Shown in pieces: positions 45,202 through 53,493 of a DNA stretch of 64,000 nt. Both the position numbers and the translations under genes were made by a program. This DNA is from Methylibium rhizosphaerae (GTDB lineage Bacteria > Pseudomonadota > Gammaproteobacteria > Burkholderiales > Burkholderiaceae_C): positions 1 to 64,000 of the forward strand of contig NZ_SWAR01000010.1 of assembly GCF_006386545.1 (NCBI RefSeq), in the 5' to 3' direction. Positions within the stretch are counted from its first letter, which is position 1. Each line of letters opens with the position of its first letter. Below the pieces are notes generated by a model. It had not been told where the DNA came from. It made no database searches and saw only the letters and a list, made by a program, of their open reading frames with translations.

Positions 45202-46482
45202 TCAGGCGCTGCGTTCCATGCCCTGCACGGCGGGCTTCTGAGCAACGTCGTGTGCGGCGGCTCTCGCCCGGCCACCCTTTTCGGCCCAGGTGCGCGTCCA
45301 GCGGATCTGCATCACCCGCATCATCAACAGCACTGCGACCGCGAGCACGGCAAAGAACACGAAGCCCCAGGCGTAGCTGCCGGTGTATTGCTTCGACAGG
45401 CCCATCGCGTTGGGCACGAGGCCGCCGCCCAGCGCGCCGATCTCGCCGATCATGGAGCCGGCCACCGCGGTGGTGAGCGGCCAGCGCAGCGGCACCAGCT
45501 GGAAGAGCGCGCCGTTGCCGGCGCCCAGCGCCGAGAAGCAGACCATGAACAGCAGCGTGGTGGCGGCCAGCGAGGCTGAGGCGAAGCCGCACAGCACCAG
45601 CGTCCCCGCCACGATGACCAGCACCGCGGTGAGGGTGTTGATGCCGCCCAGCCGGTCGGAGATCCAGCCGCCGAACACCCGCACGGCCGCGGCCATGAAG
45701 GCGGCCAGCATCGTCAGCTGCCCCGCCTGCACCTTGCTGACGCCGAACTGGTCGTAGTAGTAGGTGGGCAGGAAGGTGGTGAGGCCGATGAAGCCGCCGA
45801 AGGTGACGCCGTAGATGAGGCTGAAGGCCCAGCCGTCCTTTTCGAACAGGCAGGCGATGTGTTCGCGGAAGCTGGCGTGGGCGTCGAGGTCGGGCGGCTC
45901 CTTGGCGAACACGATCATCACCAGCATCGGCAGCAGGATGGCGGCGGCCGCGAAGCCGTAGACCGTCTGCCAGCCGAAGGCCTGGGCCAGCGGCGGGGCC
46001 ACCAGCACCGACACCGCGGTGCCGACGTTGCCGGCGCCGACCAGGCCCATGGCGAGTCCCTTGTGGCGCGGCGGGAACCAGCCGGAGCCCAGCGACAGCG
46101 CCACGCCGAAGCTGGCGCCGGCGATGCCCAGCAGCACGCCCATGGCCAGCAGGTCGTTGAAGCTCTTCACCATGAAGAAGCCGTACAGCATGGCGACCGC
46201 GATGAGGCCCATCTCGACCAGCGTGGCGTTCTTGCGGCCGATGTACTGCGCGAGCACGCCGAGCGGAAAGCGCATCAGCGCGCCGGCGATGATCGGGATC
46301 GACAGCATCAGCCCCTTCTGCGCAGGCGTGAGCTGGTAGGTCTCTGTGATGAACGGCGCCATCGCACCGTTGAGCACCCAGATGCAGCAGGAGAACGCGA
46401 AGTACAGGAACGCCGCGAACAGCGTCGGCGCGTGGCCGGAGCGGAGAAAACTTCTGAAGCCGGACATGAGTGGGCTCGCCAT
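45202..46482 (-). CDS. NarK/NasA-type nitrate/nitrite MFS transporter
   Basis: A 426-residue twelve-helix permease of the nitrate-nitrite porter family: TLFAAFLYFAFSCCIWVLNGAMAPFITETYQLTPAQKGLMLSIPIIAGALMRFPLG and the Gly-rich LSLGSGWFPPRHKGLAMGLVGAGNVGTAVSVLVAPPLA, equivalent to the nitrate signature. It should import nitrate for NasA and NirBD. ATG at 46482 or an in-frame ATG at 46467 may start translation. Its mRNA has a sigma-54 promoter and a two-hairpin ANTAR-type leader. Confidence 0.92.
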   Translation of the reverse strand: MASPLMSGFRSFLRSGHAPTLFAAFLYFAFSCCIWVLNGAMAPFITETYQLTPAQKGLMLSIPIIAGALMRFPLGVLAQYIGRKNATLVEMGLIAVAMLYGFFMVKSFNDLLAMGVLLGIAGASFGVALSLGSGWFPPRHKGLAMGLVGAGNVGTAVSVLVAPPLAQAFGWQTVYGFAAAAILLPMLVMIVFAKEPPDLDAHASFREHIACLFEKDGWAFSLIYGVTFGGFIGLTTFLPTYYYDQFGVSKVQAGQLTMLAAFMAAAVRVFGGWISDRLGGINTLTAVLVIVAGTLVLCGFASASLAATTLLFMVCFSALGAGNGALFQLVPLRWPLTTAVAGSMIGEIGALGGGLVPNAMGLSKQYTGSYAWGFVFFAVLAVAVLLMMRVMQIRWTRTWAEKGGRARAAAHDVAQKPAVQGMERSA

Positions 46483-46530
46483 GGAGTTGGGCCCCGCACC
46501 GGAAGGCGGCGGGGCTTGACGGCACATGGC

Positions 46531-46595
46531 TGCGCACGGCGGTGTGCGCATGACCGGCGGTGCTGTTGCACGGTCCGGGTGCAGCGGTACACCCG
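46531..46595 (-). promoter_or_regulatory. ANTAR-type antitermination leader: tandem hexaloop hairpins
   Basis: In the minus-strand transcript, P1 (46595-46576) is CGGGTGT-ACCGCT-GCACCCG and P2 (46550-46531) is TGCGCAC-ACCGCC-GTGCGCA. Each has a 7-bp stem (P1 closes with a T-G pair) and a six-base loop with A at position 1 and G at position 4, 25 bases apart. This is the two-hairpin motif bound by ANTAR antiterminators such as NasR and EutV. P1 begins about five bases after the start predicted from the sigma-54 promoter. A further GCCCCGC/GCGGGGC stem (46515-46491) follows before the ATG but lacks a U-run, so the controlled terminator is not clear. Confidence 0.82.
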
Positions 46596-46610
46596 AGTGC
46601 GTGGTGCGAC

Positions 46611-46627
46611 GCAACAACCGTGCCAAG
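46611..46627 (-). promoter_or_regulatory. Sigma-54 promoter of the narK-type gene
   Basis: The minus strand reads CTTGGCACGGTTGTTGC: GG and GC are 10 bases apart and the match to TGGCACG-N4-TTGC is essentially perfect. Predicted transcription start is near 46600, immediately before the P1 hairpin. The promoter lies about 90 bases from the divergent ANTAR gene. Confidence 0.85.
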
Positions 46628-46718
46628 CGGGGTGGCTGCTGGCCGTCGTCTTGCTCTATGCTTGCCGCCCCCCGGCCGCGAAAGCGGGCCCCTTCCTCTG
46701 TAGAAAGGCCGCAGTTCC

Positions 46719-47993
46719 GTGACTTCCGTTCTTGTCGCCCAGGACCCCGCACCCGGCTCGCCGGTGCTGGCCGACGACCTCGCGGCCGCCGGATTTCACG
46801 TCCTTGGTGCCAGCGCCTGCGACAACCTGGTGCGCGACGCCCTGCGTAGCAACCCCGACGTGCTGGTGTGCTGGCAGCCGCGGCCGGCGGAGCCTTTTTT
46901 CACGGCCCTTGCCACCGTGCAGGCCAACGCGCCCCTGCCGGTGGTGGTGTTCACCGCCGATCCGGAAGTCGAGGCCATGGAGAAGGCGCTGGAAGCGGGC
47001 GTGCAGTGCTGGGAAGTGCAGGGCTACCAGCCGCAGCGCCTGCGCGCGGTGGTACAGCTGGCGCAGGCGCGCTTCCGGCATGAACGCACGCAGCGCGAGG
47101 CCCTGGCCGACCTCAGCAGCCGCTTCGAGGAGCGCAAGCTGGTCGATCGCGCCAAGGGCATCCTGATGCGCTCGCAGCAGCTGTCGGAGGAGGAGGCCTT
47201 CCGCCTGCTGCGCAATGCCTCGATGCACGGCAACCAGCGGGTCGGCCAGGTGTCGCAGCAGATCATCGACATGGCCCGCTATGCCGACGCCATCAACCGC
47301 GCGGGCCAGCTGCGCATGCTGTCGCAGCGGCTCGTGAAGCTGTATGCGCTGGGCTGCGCCGGCACCGATGCACAGGCCACCCGCGCGCTGCTGCTGCAGT
47401 CGGTGGAGCGGGTGGATGCGAACCTCGCGGCGCTTGCCAAGCTGCTGTCGCGCCCGACCTTCGGCGATCTGCTCGATGCGGCGCTGGAGCCCTGGGGCGA
47501 GTTGCGCACCGTGCTGGCGGCGCCCGCCGAAGCGGCCCGGCTGCAGTCGCTCGATGAACGGGCCGAACGCCTGCTCACCCAGGCCGAGCGCCTGACCGCA
47601 GCACTGGAGACCGGCGGCCTGGCCAGCACGCTGCACGTGATCAACGTCTGCGGCCGCCAGCGCATGCTGTCGCAGCGGCTGGCCAAGCAGGCGCTGCTGT
47701 CGCACCTGCTGCAGGGCACGGCCGCGCGGGGTGCCGAAGCCGAGGCGCGCCGCATCGTCGCCGAGTTCGACCAGGCGCTGCAGTACCTGGGCGGCGTGCC
47801 GCTGTCCACCCGAGACATCCGCGAGGGCCTGGCCACGGCGGCGCGCACCTGGGGCGCCATGCTGGCGGCGGTGCAGCGTGTGCACGAGGCCGACGGCCGG
47901 CTGTCGCTGGCCGGCAGCAGCGAAGCGCTGCTGGAACTGTTCGACCGGCTCACCGGCCAGTACGAGCACAGCATGCAGGGCCTGATCGGCTGA
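46719..47993 (+). CDS. ANTAR RNA-binding regulator with pseudo-receiver and two P-box motifs
   Basis: A 424-residue soluble protein. Residues 1-115 have a receiver-like fold, but the phospho-acceptor position in DVLVCWQP is Cys/Trp, so phosphorylation is unlikely. Residues about 135-190 are an ANTAR domain (EERKLVDRAKGILMRSQQLSEEEAFRLLRNASMHGNQRVGQVSQQII). Two PilJ/NarX-type motifs follow: INRAGQLRMLSQRLVK (192-207) and INVCGRQRMLSQRLAK (308-323). The protein should bind hexaloop RNA and sense a small anion, by analogy with NasR, which uses a different (NIT) sensor. GTG start at 46719. It is divergent from the narK leader that carries its likely target. Confidence 0.9.
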   Translation: MTSVLVAQDPAPGSPVLADDLAAAGFHVLGASACDNLVRDALRSNPDVLVCWQPRPAEPFFTALATVQANAPLPVVVFTADPEVEAMEKALEAGVQCWEVQGYQPQRLRAVVQLAQARFRHERTQREALADLSSRFEERKLVDRAKGILMRSQQLSEEEAFRLLRNASMHGNQRVGQVSQQIIDMARYADAINRAGQLRMLSQRLVKLYALGCAGTDAQATRALLLQSVERVDANLAALAKLLSRPTFGDLLDAALEPWGELRTVLAAPAEAARLQSLDERAERLLTQAERLTAALETGGLASTLHVINVCGRQRMLSQRLAKQALLSHLLQGTAARGAEAEARRIVAEFDQALQYLGGVPLSTRDIREGLATAARTWGAMLAAVQRVHEADGRLSLAGSSEALLELFDRLTGQYEHSMQGLIG

Positions 47994-48168
47994 CGGCCGG
48001 CACTCTGTCGCCCAGGCTACCGGCTCCTAGGGTGAACCCGAGGCAATGCCCCATATAGCGCCGTGCAATTGGACTGTTGCCTCGCCGCAGGAGTAGTGTC
48101 GCTTCCGCATCCCGCGTCACGGGATGGGCTGTTCCCTGTTCCCTGTTCCCCCACGTCAGGAGATCGTT

Positions 48169-48591
48169 ATGCAGCTCAAGGGCTCGAAGACCGAACAGAA
48201 CCTGAAGGACGCATTTGCGGGTGAATCACAGGCCAACCGGCGCTACCTCTACTTCGCCAACAAGGCCGATGTGGAAGGGCAGAACGATGTGGCGGCGCTG
48301 TTCCGCTCCACCGCCGAAGGCGAGACCGGCCATGCGCACGGCCACCTCGAATTCCTGGAGCACGGCTCCGGCGACCCGGCCACCGGCCTGCCCATCGGCG
48401 CCACGCGCGACAACCTGAAGGCCGCCGTGGCCGGCGAGACCCACGAGTACACCGACATGTACCCGGGCATGGCCAGGCAGGCTCGCGAAGAGGGCTTCGA
48501 CGAGATCGCCGACTGGTTCGAGACGCTGGCCAAGGCCGAGCGTTCGCACGCCAACCGCTACCAGAAGGCGCTGGACGCGCTGGTGGATTAG
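48169..48591 (+). CDS. Rubrerythrin-family protein lacking rubredoxin domain
   Basis: A 140-residue di-iron four-helix protein: [97 protein letters not shown], with the two ExxH-type motifs. The rubredoxin tail of classical rubrerythrin is missing. It probably reduces hydrogen peroxide. ATG at 48169 is preceded by CAGGAG. Upstream lie a 21-base run of TGTTCCC repeats (about 48130-48150) and a CTAGGGTGAACCCGAG dyad near 48035. Confidence 0.94.
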   Translation: MQLKGSKTEQNLKDAFAGESQANRRYLYFANKADVEGQNDVAALFRSTAEGETGHAHGHLEFLEHGSGDPATGLPIGATRDNLKAAVAGETHEYTDMYPGMARQAREEGFDEIADWFETLAKAERSHANRYQKALDALVD

Positions 48592-48712
48592 CCCACCCCC
48601 CGGAGCGGCGTTGCCGCTCCCCCCTCAAGGGGGGCGACGCTGGCGGACCGGCGTAGCCGGATCCGCGGCGTCTGCTCTGATCGCCCCATGCCGCTTTGCG
48701 GCATGGGGCTCC
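48590..48712. repeat. Interspersed GC-rich multi-hairpin repeat, copy 2
   Basis: It starts at the rubrerythrin stop codon with GCCCACCCCCC. It shows the same order of blocks as copy 1: GGAGCGGCGTTGCCGCTCC, CCCCCTCAAGGGGGG, GACGCTGGCGGACCGGCG, AGCCGGATCCGCGGCGTCTGC. Its last hairpin, GCCCCATGCCGC/GCGGCATGGGGC, differs from copy 1. It fills the whole gap to the Fe-S oxidoreductase gene and reaches its translation start region. Confidence 0.85.
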
Positions 48713-48731
48713 AGTGGTGGTGGAGGTGTTG

Positions 48732-50096
48732 GTGAGCCATCGTGAGGGAAATCTCGAGGCGCCTACGCGGCATGCGGTGGACTGGAAGCATGCCGACTAC
48801 TACGACGAGGACAAGTGCTTCCACGAGCTGGAGCGCATCTTCGACATCTGCCATGGCTGCCGGCGCTGCGTGAGCCTGTGCCATTCGTTCCCGACGCTGT
48901 TCGACCTGGTGGATGGGGGCAAGTCGGGCGAGGTCGACGGGGTGGACCGCCAGGACTACTGGAAGGTCGTGGACCAGTGCTACCTGTGCGACCTCTGCTA
49001 CATGACCAAGTGCCCCTACGTGCCGCCGCACCAGTGGAACCTGGACTTCCCTCACGCCATGCTGCGGGCCAAGGCCATCAAGTTCAGGAAAGGCGAGGTC
49101 AAGGCCAGCGAGCGCTTCCTCGCCTCGACCGACGTGCACGGCCAGTTCGCCGGCATTCCGGTGGTGGTGCAGGCGGTCAACGCGGTCAACCGGACCGCCT
49201 TCGCACGCAAGGCGATGGAGTCGCACCTGGGCGTGGACAGCAAGGCATGGATGCCGGAGCTGGCCGGCCATCGCTTTCGCTGGAGTGCGAAGAAGAGCGG
49301 CAGCCAGGATGTGAAGGAGGGCGAACGCACGCCGGGCAAGGTGGCCATCTTCGCGACCTGCTACGTCAACTACAACGAGCCCGGCATCGGCCATGACCTG
49401 CTGAAGATCCTGGAGCACAACGCGATCCCCTACGTGCTCGTCGAGAAGGAGAAGTGCTGCGGCATGCCGAAGCTGGAGCTGGGCGACCTGGAGTCGGTCG
49501 AGCGGCACAAGGACGCCAACATCCCGGTGCTGGCGAAGTACGCGAAGGACGGCTTCGCGATCGTCTCGGCCGTGCCTTCCTGCACGCTGATGTTCAAGCA
49601 GGAGCTGCCGCTGCTGTTCCCGCAGGACGAGGACGTGCGGCTCGTCAGGGAGGCGATGTGGGACCCGTTCGAGTACCTGGTGGCGCGCCACCGGGACGGC
49701 CTGCTGAAGACCGACTTCTCCCAGGCCCTGGGCCGGGTGAGCTACCACGTGCCGTGCCACGGCCGCGTGCAGAACATCGGCCGCAAGACTGAAGAGATGC
49801 TCAAGCTCATCGGCCAGCATGTGACGGTGTCGCTCAACACGGTGGAGCGCTGCTCGGGCCATGCCGGCACCTATGGGGTGAAGAAGCCTTACCACGACAT
49901 CGCGATGAAGATCGGCAAGCCGGTGTTCAAGGCCATGGGCAGGGGCGGCGCCGAGGGCGCCGGGCCGGATGTCATCAGCTCCGACTGCGCGCTGGCCGGC
50001 CACCACATCGCGCAGGGCATGGCCGAAAACGGCCTGCCCGCGGCCGCGCTGCAGCACCCGCTCACGCTGGTGCGACGCGCCTACGGATTGAGCTGA
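48732..50096 (+). CDS. GlpC/HdrD-like Fe-S oxidoreductase
   Basis: A 454-residue protein with two 4Fe-4S clusters (CHGCRRCVSLC...C and CYLCDLCYMTKCPY, residues about 38-95) and two cysteine-rich CCG-type domains (EKCCGMPKLELGDLE; SCTLMFKQELPLLFP; HVPCHGRVQNIG; ERCSGHAGTYG). These are typical of heterodisulfide-reductase D and GlpC subunits. It probably passes electrons between a quinone or flavoprotein and a thiol or peroxide partner. GTG at 48732 is selected because GGAGG lies five bases upstream. It is sandwiched between rubrerythrin and DUF3501 genes. Confidence 0.92.
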   Translation: MSHREGNLEAPTRHAVDWKHADYYDEDKCFHELERIFDICHGCRRCVSLCHSFPTLFDLVDGGKSGEVDGVDRQDYWKVVDQCYLCDLCYMTKCPYVPPHQWNLDFPHAMLRAKAIKFRKGEVKASERFLASTDVHGQFAGIPVVVQAVNAVNRTAFARKAMESHLGVDSKAWMPELAGHRFRWSAKKSGSQDVKEGERTPGKVAIFATCYVNYNEPGIGHDLLKILEHNAIPYVLVEKEKCCGMPKLELGDLESVERHKDANIPVLAKYAKDGFAIVSAVPSCTLMFKQELPLLFPQDEDVRLVREAMWDPFEYLVARHRDGLLKTDFSQALGRVSYHVPCHGRVQNIGRKTEEMLKLIGQHVTVSLNTVERCSGHAGTYGVKKPYHDIAMKIGKPVFKAMGRGGAEGAGPDVISSDCALAGHHIAQGMAENGLPAAALQHPLTLVRRAYGLS

Positions 50097-50111
50097 AGAG
50101 GACTGCCACCG

Positions 50112-50696
50112 ATGAGCATCACCCGCGACAGCCTGCTGAGCCTGGAAGCCTATGCCCGCGTGCGCAAGGACATGAAGGCCCGAGTGATCCCGCACCGGCG
50201 CCTGCGTACCGTCTCGCTGGGTGAGCACATGACGGTGCAGTTCGAGGACGAGACCACCATCCGCTACCAGATCCAGGAGATGCTGCGGGTGGAGAAGATC
50301 TTCGAGGAGGAGGGCATCCTGCAGGAACTCGAGGCCTACAACCCGCTGGTGCCCGACGGCAGCAACTGGAAGGCCACGCTGCTGCTGGAGTATCCCGACA
50401 TGCACGAACGCAAGCGCGAACTGGCGCGGCTGATCGGCGTGGAAGACCGCATGTTCGTCGAGGTGGAAGGCCAGCCGCGGGTGTATGCGATCGCCGACGA
50501 GGACCTCGACCGCGAGAACGCCGAAAAGACCTCCTCGGTGCACTTCCTCCGGTTCGAATTCCCGCCGGCACTGGCAGCCGCGGTGCGGGCCGGCGCGGCC
50601 GTCAAGCTGGGCTGCGACCATCGCAACTACCCGGCGCATGTGAACATCGCCCCCGACACGCTGGCCAGTCTGGCCGGCGACCTGCGCGAGCCGTAG
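50112..50696 (+). CDS. DUF3501 family protein
   Basis: A 194-residue soluble protein, MSITRDSLLSLEAYARVRKDMKARVIPHRRLRTVSLGEHMTVQFEDETTIRYQIQEMLRVEKIFEEEGI, which fits DUF3501. No catalytic motif is recognised. The gene starts 15 bases after the Fe-S oxidoreductase. The order rubrerythrin, Fe-S oxidoreductase, DUF3501 is one I know from other proteobacteria, suggesting a joint peroxide-defence system. Confidence 0.92.
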   Translation: MSITRDSLLSLEAYARVRKDMKARVIPHRRLRTVSLGEHMTVQFEDETTIRYQIQEMLRVEKIFEEEGILQELEAYNPLVPDGSNWKATLLLEYPDMHERKRELARLIGVEDRMFVEVEGQPRVYAIADEDLDRENAEKTSSVHFLRFEFPPALAAAVRAGAAVKLGCDHRNYPAHVNIAPDTLASLAGDLREP

Positions 50697-50883
50697 CAGC
50701 CGCGCTGCGGCCGGCGCCCGACCCGCCGGCGCCCCATTGATCGCGGGATACACCGGTGCATGGCAGCGGCTATGATCCGCCGTTACATACTCCCGCCCAA
50801 TCCAGACCCTCGAGTCTTCCGAGGCGGCAGCCGTACGACCAAAACCCCGGGGCGAGAGCCCGAATGCCGAGGAAGCCAACGAG

Positions 50884-51891
50884 ATGACCCAGCACGATGC
50901 CCAGGGTCTGCCCACGAGCAATGCCGCTGCCGCGTCCGTGCCGGGCGCGGTGGCACTTTCGCTGCTCGATGCGCTGGGCATCGGCGTCACGCTGAAGGAC
51001 GTTGCGTCCGGCGCTTATGTTCATGTCAACCGCGTGGCCGAGGAGCTGTTCGGCCGGCCGGCCGCGGAGCTGATCGGCCGCACCGACGCCGAGCTGTTCG
51101 AAGCCTCGCTGGCCGCTGCACTGCGCGCCGCCGAGCAGCAGGCGCTCAGCCTGGACGGCACCGCCACCACCGTGCACCGCCTCGACCTCGGCGCCGGCCG
51201 CCGCGACCTGCAGGCCACCCGCCGCTACCTGTTCGCCGCCGACGGCAAGCCGGTGCAGTTGCTGTGCGGCTGGCTCGACACCACAGAGCGGCACCGCCGC
51301 GAAGCCCAGCTGCAGGCCGCGCTCGAGCAGCTGGAGCAGCAGCAGGGTGCCAACGAGATGCTGCGCCGCGAGCTGCAGGACGAACGGGTGCGCGACAGCA
51401 CCACGGGCCTCTACCACCGCGCCCACTTCGAGGACCAGCTGCGTCGCGAGGTCGACCTGTCCTCCCGCGAGCACCGCGAGTTCGCGCTGGTGTTCGTGGC
51501 GATCGATGCGCTCGACGAGACGGCGAAGCAGCACGGGCCCGAAGGCCGCCAGCGGGTGCTCGAGGCGCTGGGACGGCTGCTGCGCAGCAATACCCGCGCG
51601 ATGGACGCGCCGTGCCGGCTCGAGAACGAGAACTTCGCGGTGCTGCTGTCCGGTGTGGGCCTTGCCACCGCCCATGCCCGCATGGAGGGCCTGCGCCGGC
51701 AATGCGCGACGCAGATCGTCGCGCTGGCAGGCCGGGAGCTGCACTTCAGCGTGTCGATGGGCGTGGCGAGCTTCCCGCACACCGCCAGCACGCTCGAAGG
51801 CCTGATGGAAGCCTCCGAGGCCGCTCTGGCCGAAGCCCGCCGCCGCGGCGGCAACCGCGTGGCCCTGGCCAGCATCCGCTTCGACCAATAG
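50884..51891 (+). CDS. PAS-GGDEF protein with degenerate GGDEF motif
   Basis: A 335-residue cytoplasmic protein. Residues about 20-135 form a PAS domain (LLDALGIGVTLKDVASGAYVHVNRVAEELFGRPAAELIGRTDAELF), followed by a coiled coil (REAQLQAALEQLEQQQ) and a GGDEF-type domain (DSTTGLYHRAHFEDQLRREV; VSMGVASFPH). At the active loop the sequence is CRLENENFAVLL, so GGDEF is replaced by ENENF, and diguanylate cyclase activity is unlikely. It may bind GTP or act as a scaffold. It is monocistronic, with 187 bases upstream. Confidence 0.88.
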   Translation: MTQHDAQGLPTSNAAAASVPGAVALSLLDALGIGVTLKDVASGAYVHVNRVAEELFGRPAAELIGRTDAELFEASLAAALRAAEQQALSLDGTATTVHRLDLGAGRRDLQATRRYLFAADGKPVQLLCGWLDTTERHRREAQLQAALEQLEQQQGANEMLRRELQDERVRDSTTGLYHRAHFEDQLRREVDLSSREHREFALVFVAIDALDETAKQHGPEGRQRVLEALGRLLRSNTRAMDAPCRLENENFAVLLSGVGLATAHARMEGLRRQCATQIVALAGRELHFSVSMGVASFPHTASTLEGLMEASEAALAEARRRGGNRVALASIRFDQ

Positions 51892-51922
51892 GCCGGCTAC
51901 CGCCCACCGGGGCCGCCGGTCG

Positions 51923-52731
51923 CTACCAGAAAGCCTTGTAGAGCATGTAGGCCGCCAGGCCGTAGAGCAGCAGGGCGAACACCCGCTTGAGCTGCCGAAC
52001 GTTCATCGCGTGGGCCGCCCTCGCGCCCAGCGGCGCGAGCAGCACGCTGGCCGCGGCGATGACCAGCAGCCCGGCCACCCACAGGTAGCCGAAGGCGCCC
52101 GGCATCGGATTGACGATCGACCGGCCACCCACCACGTACCCCACGGTATTGGCCAGCGCGATCGGGAAGCCCAGCGCGGCACTCGTGGCCACCGCGTTGT
52201 GCATGCTGACGTTGCACCACGTCATGAAGGGCACCGAGACGAAACCGCCGCCCGCGCCCACGAGGCCCGAAACGAAGCCGATGACGCCGCCCGCGGCCAG
52301 CCGCCCCGGCGTGCCGGGCAGCTGCCGCGTCGGCTTGGGCTTCTTGTCGAGCAGCATCTGCGTCGCGGAAAAGCCGACGAACAAGGCGAACACGAGCGCG
52401 AGCACCGTGCCCTTGAGCAGCGCGAACACGCCGGCCCCCGCGAGCAGGCCGCCCGCGACGATGCCGGGGGCGAGCGTGCGGACGATGTCCCAGCGCACCG
52501 CGCCCCGCCGGTGATGGGCACGCACGCTGGAGATGGAGGTGAACAGGATGGTCGCCATCGACGTGGCGATGGCCATCTTCACGGCCAGTGCCGAATCGAC
52601 ACCGCTGCGCGACAGGATGAAGGTCATGAACGGCACCAGCAGCATGCCGCCGCCGATGCCGAGAAGACCTGCCAGGAACCCGGAGAAACAGCCGAGCAGC
52701 AGCAGCTCGGCCACCAGCTGCCATTCGAGGA

Positions 52732-52735
<4 letters not shown>
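51923..52735 (-). CDS. TSUP/TauE-SafE family permease
   Basis: A 270-residue protein with eight membrane helices in two repeats, each with the G-x-GGG-x3-VP signature (LLGIGGGMLLVPFMTF; LVGAGGGFVSVPFMTW). The family exports or imports sulfite, sulfonates or other small anions. A TTG start at 52735 overlaps the EVE gene stop (TTGA) and has GGAGAG upstream; an ATG at 52768 would give 11 more residues inside the EVE gene. Confidence 0.88.
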
Positions 52736-53202
<467 letters not shown>

Positions 53203-53234
53203 CGCTGTGTTGTTCTTGTGTGCTCGCGGTGCGT

Positions 53235-53390
53235 GCAGGGAAGGTGTCCGCCGCGAGCCGAGAGCCGCATTCCTGAACCCAGGGGATTCAGGTGGGCGAG
53301 GTCAGAAAGGCTTCGGGTTCATCTGACGCGAGACGATCGCACCAGCCAGTCGATGTTCCAGGCCCTTGCTCGAGGAGCATCGGTTCAAGG
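53235..53390 (-). ncRNA. ssrS: 6S RNA (SsrS), approximate limits
   Basis: Between zapA and the EVE gene the minus strand has the 6S hallmarks GAAGCCTTTCTGA followed by CACCTGAATCCCCTGGGTTCAGG, close to the E. coli 3' half (GAAGCCUU...CACCUUGAACC..GGGUUCAAGG). The location downstream of zapA is the conserved site. A TATATT -10 box (53397-53392) gives a start near 53385. The closing stem could not be paired convincingly, and about 150 bases is shorter than usual, so the ends are uncertain. Confidence 0.6.
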
Positions 53391-53493
53391 AAATATAAAA
53401 CTCCCGCGAACGCGACGGACGAATCCATTCTAGAGCGTGAGCGTGGCCATCAAGCGCCCTACCCGTGCGCCGAAAGGGCCAAGTTCTTCACGT

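Noticed and set aside
48128-48150. TGTTCCC repeats upstream of rubrerythrin as a repeat array or CRISPR
   Set aside because: Only about three 7-base units without spacers; too short for CRISPR. Probably replication slippage.
50826-50880. Foldable leader before the GGDEF gene (CTTCC/GGAAG closing stem, GGGC-GAGA-GCCC hairpin) as a c-di-GMP riboswitch
   Set aside because: None of the conserved GEMM elements are present and the pairing is only a few base pairs, so no riboswitch call is supported.
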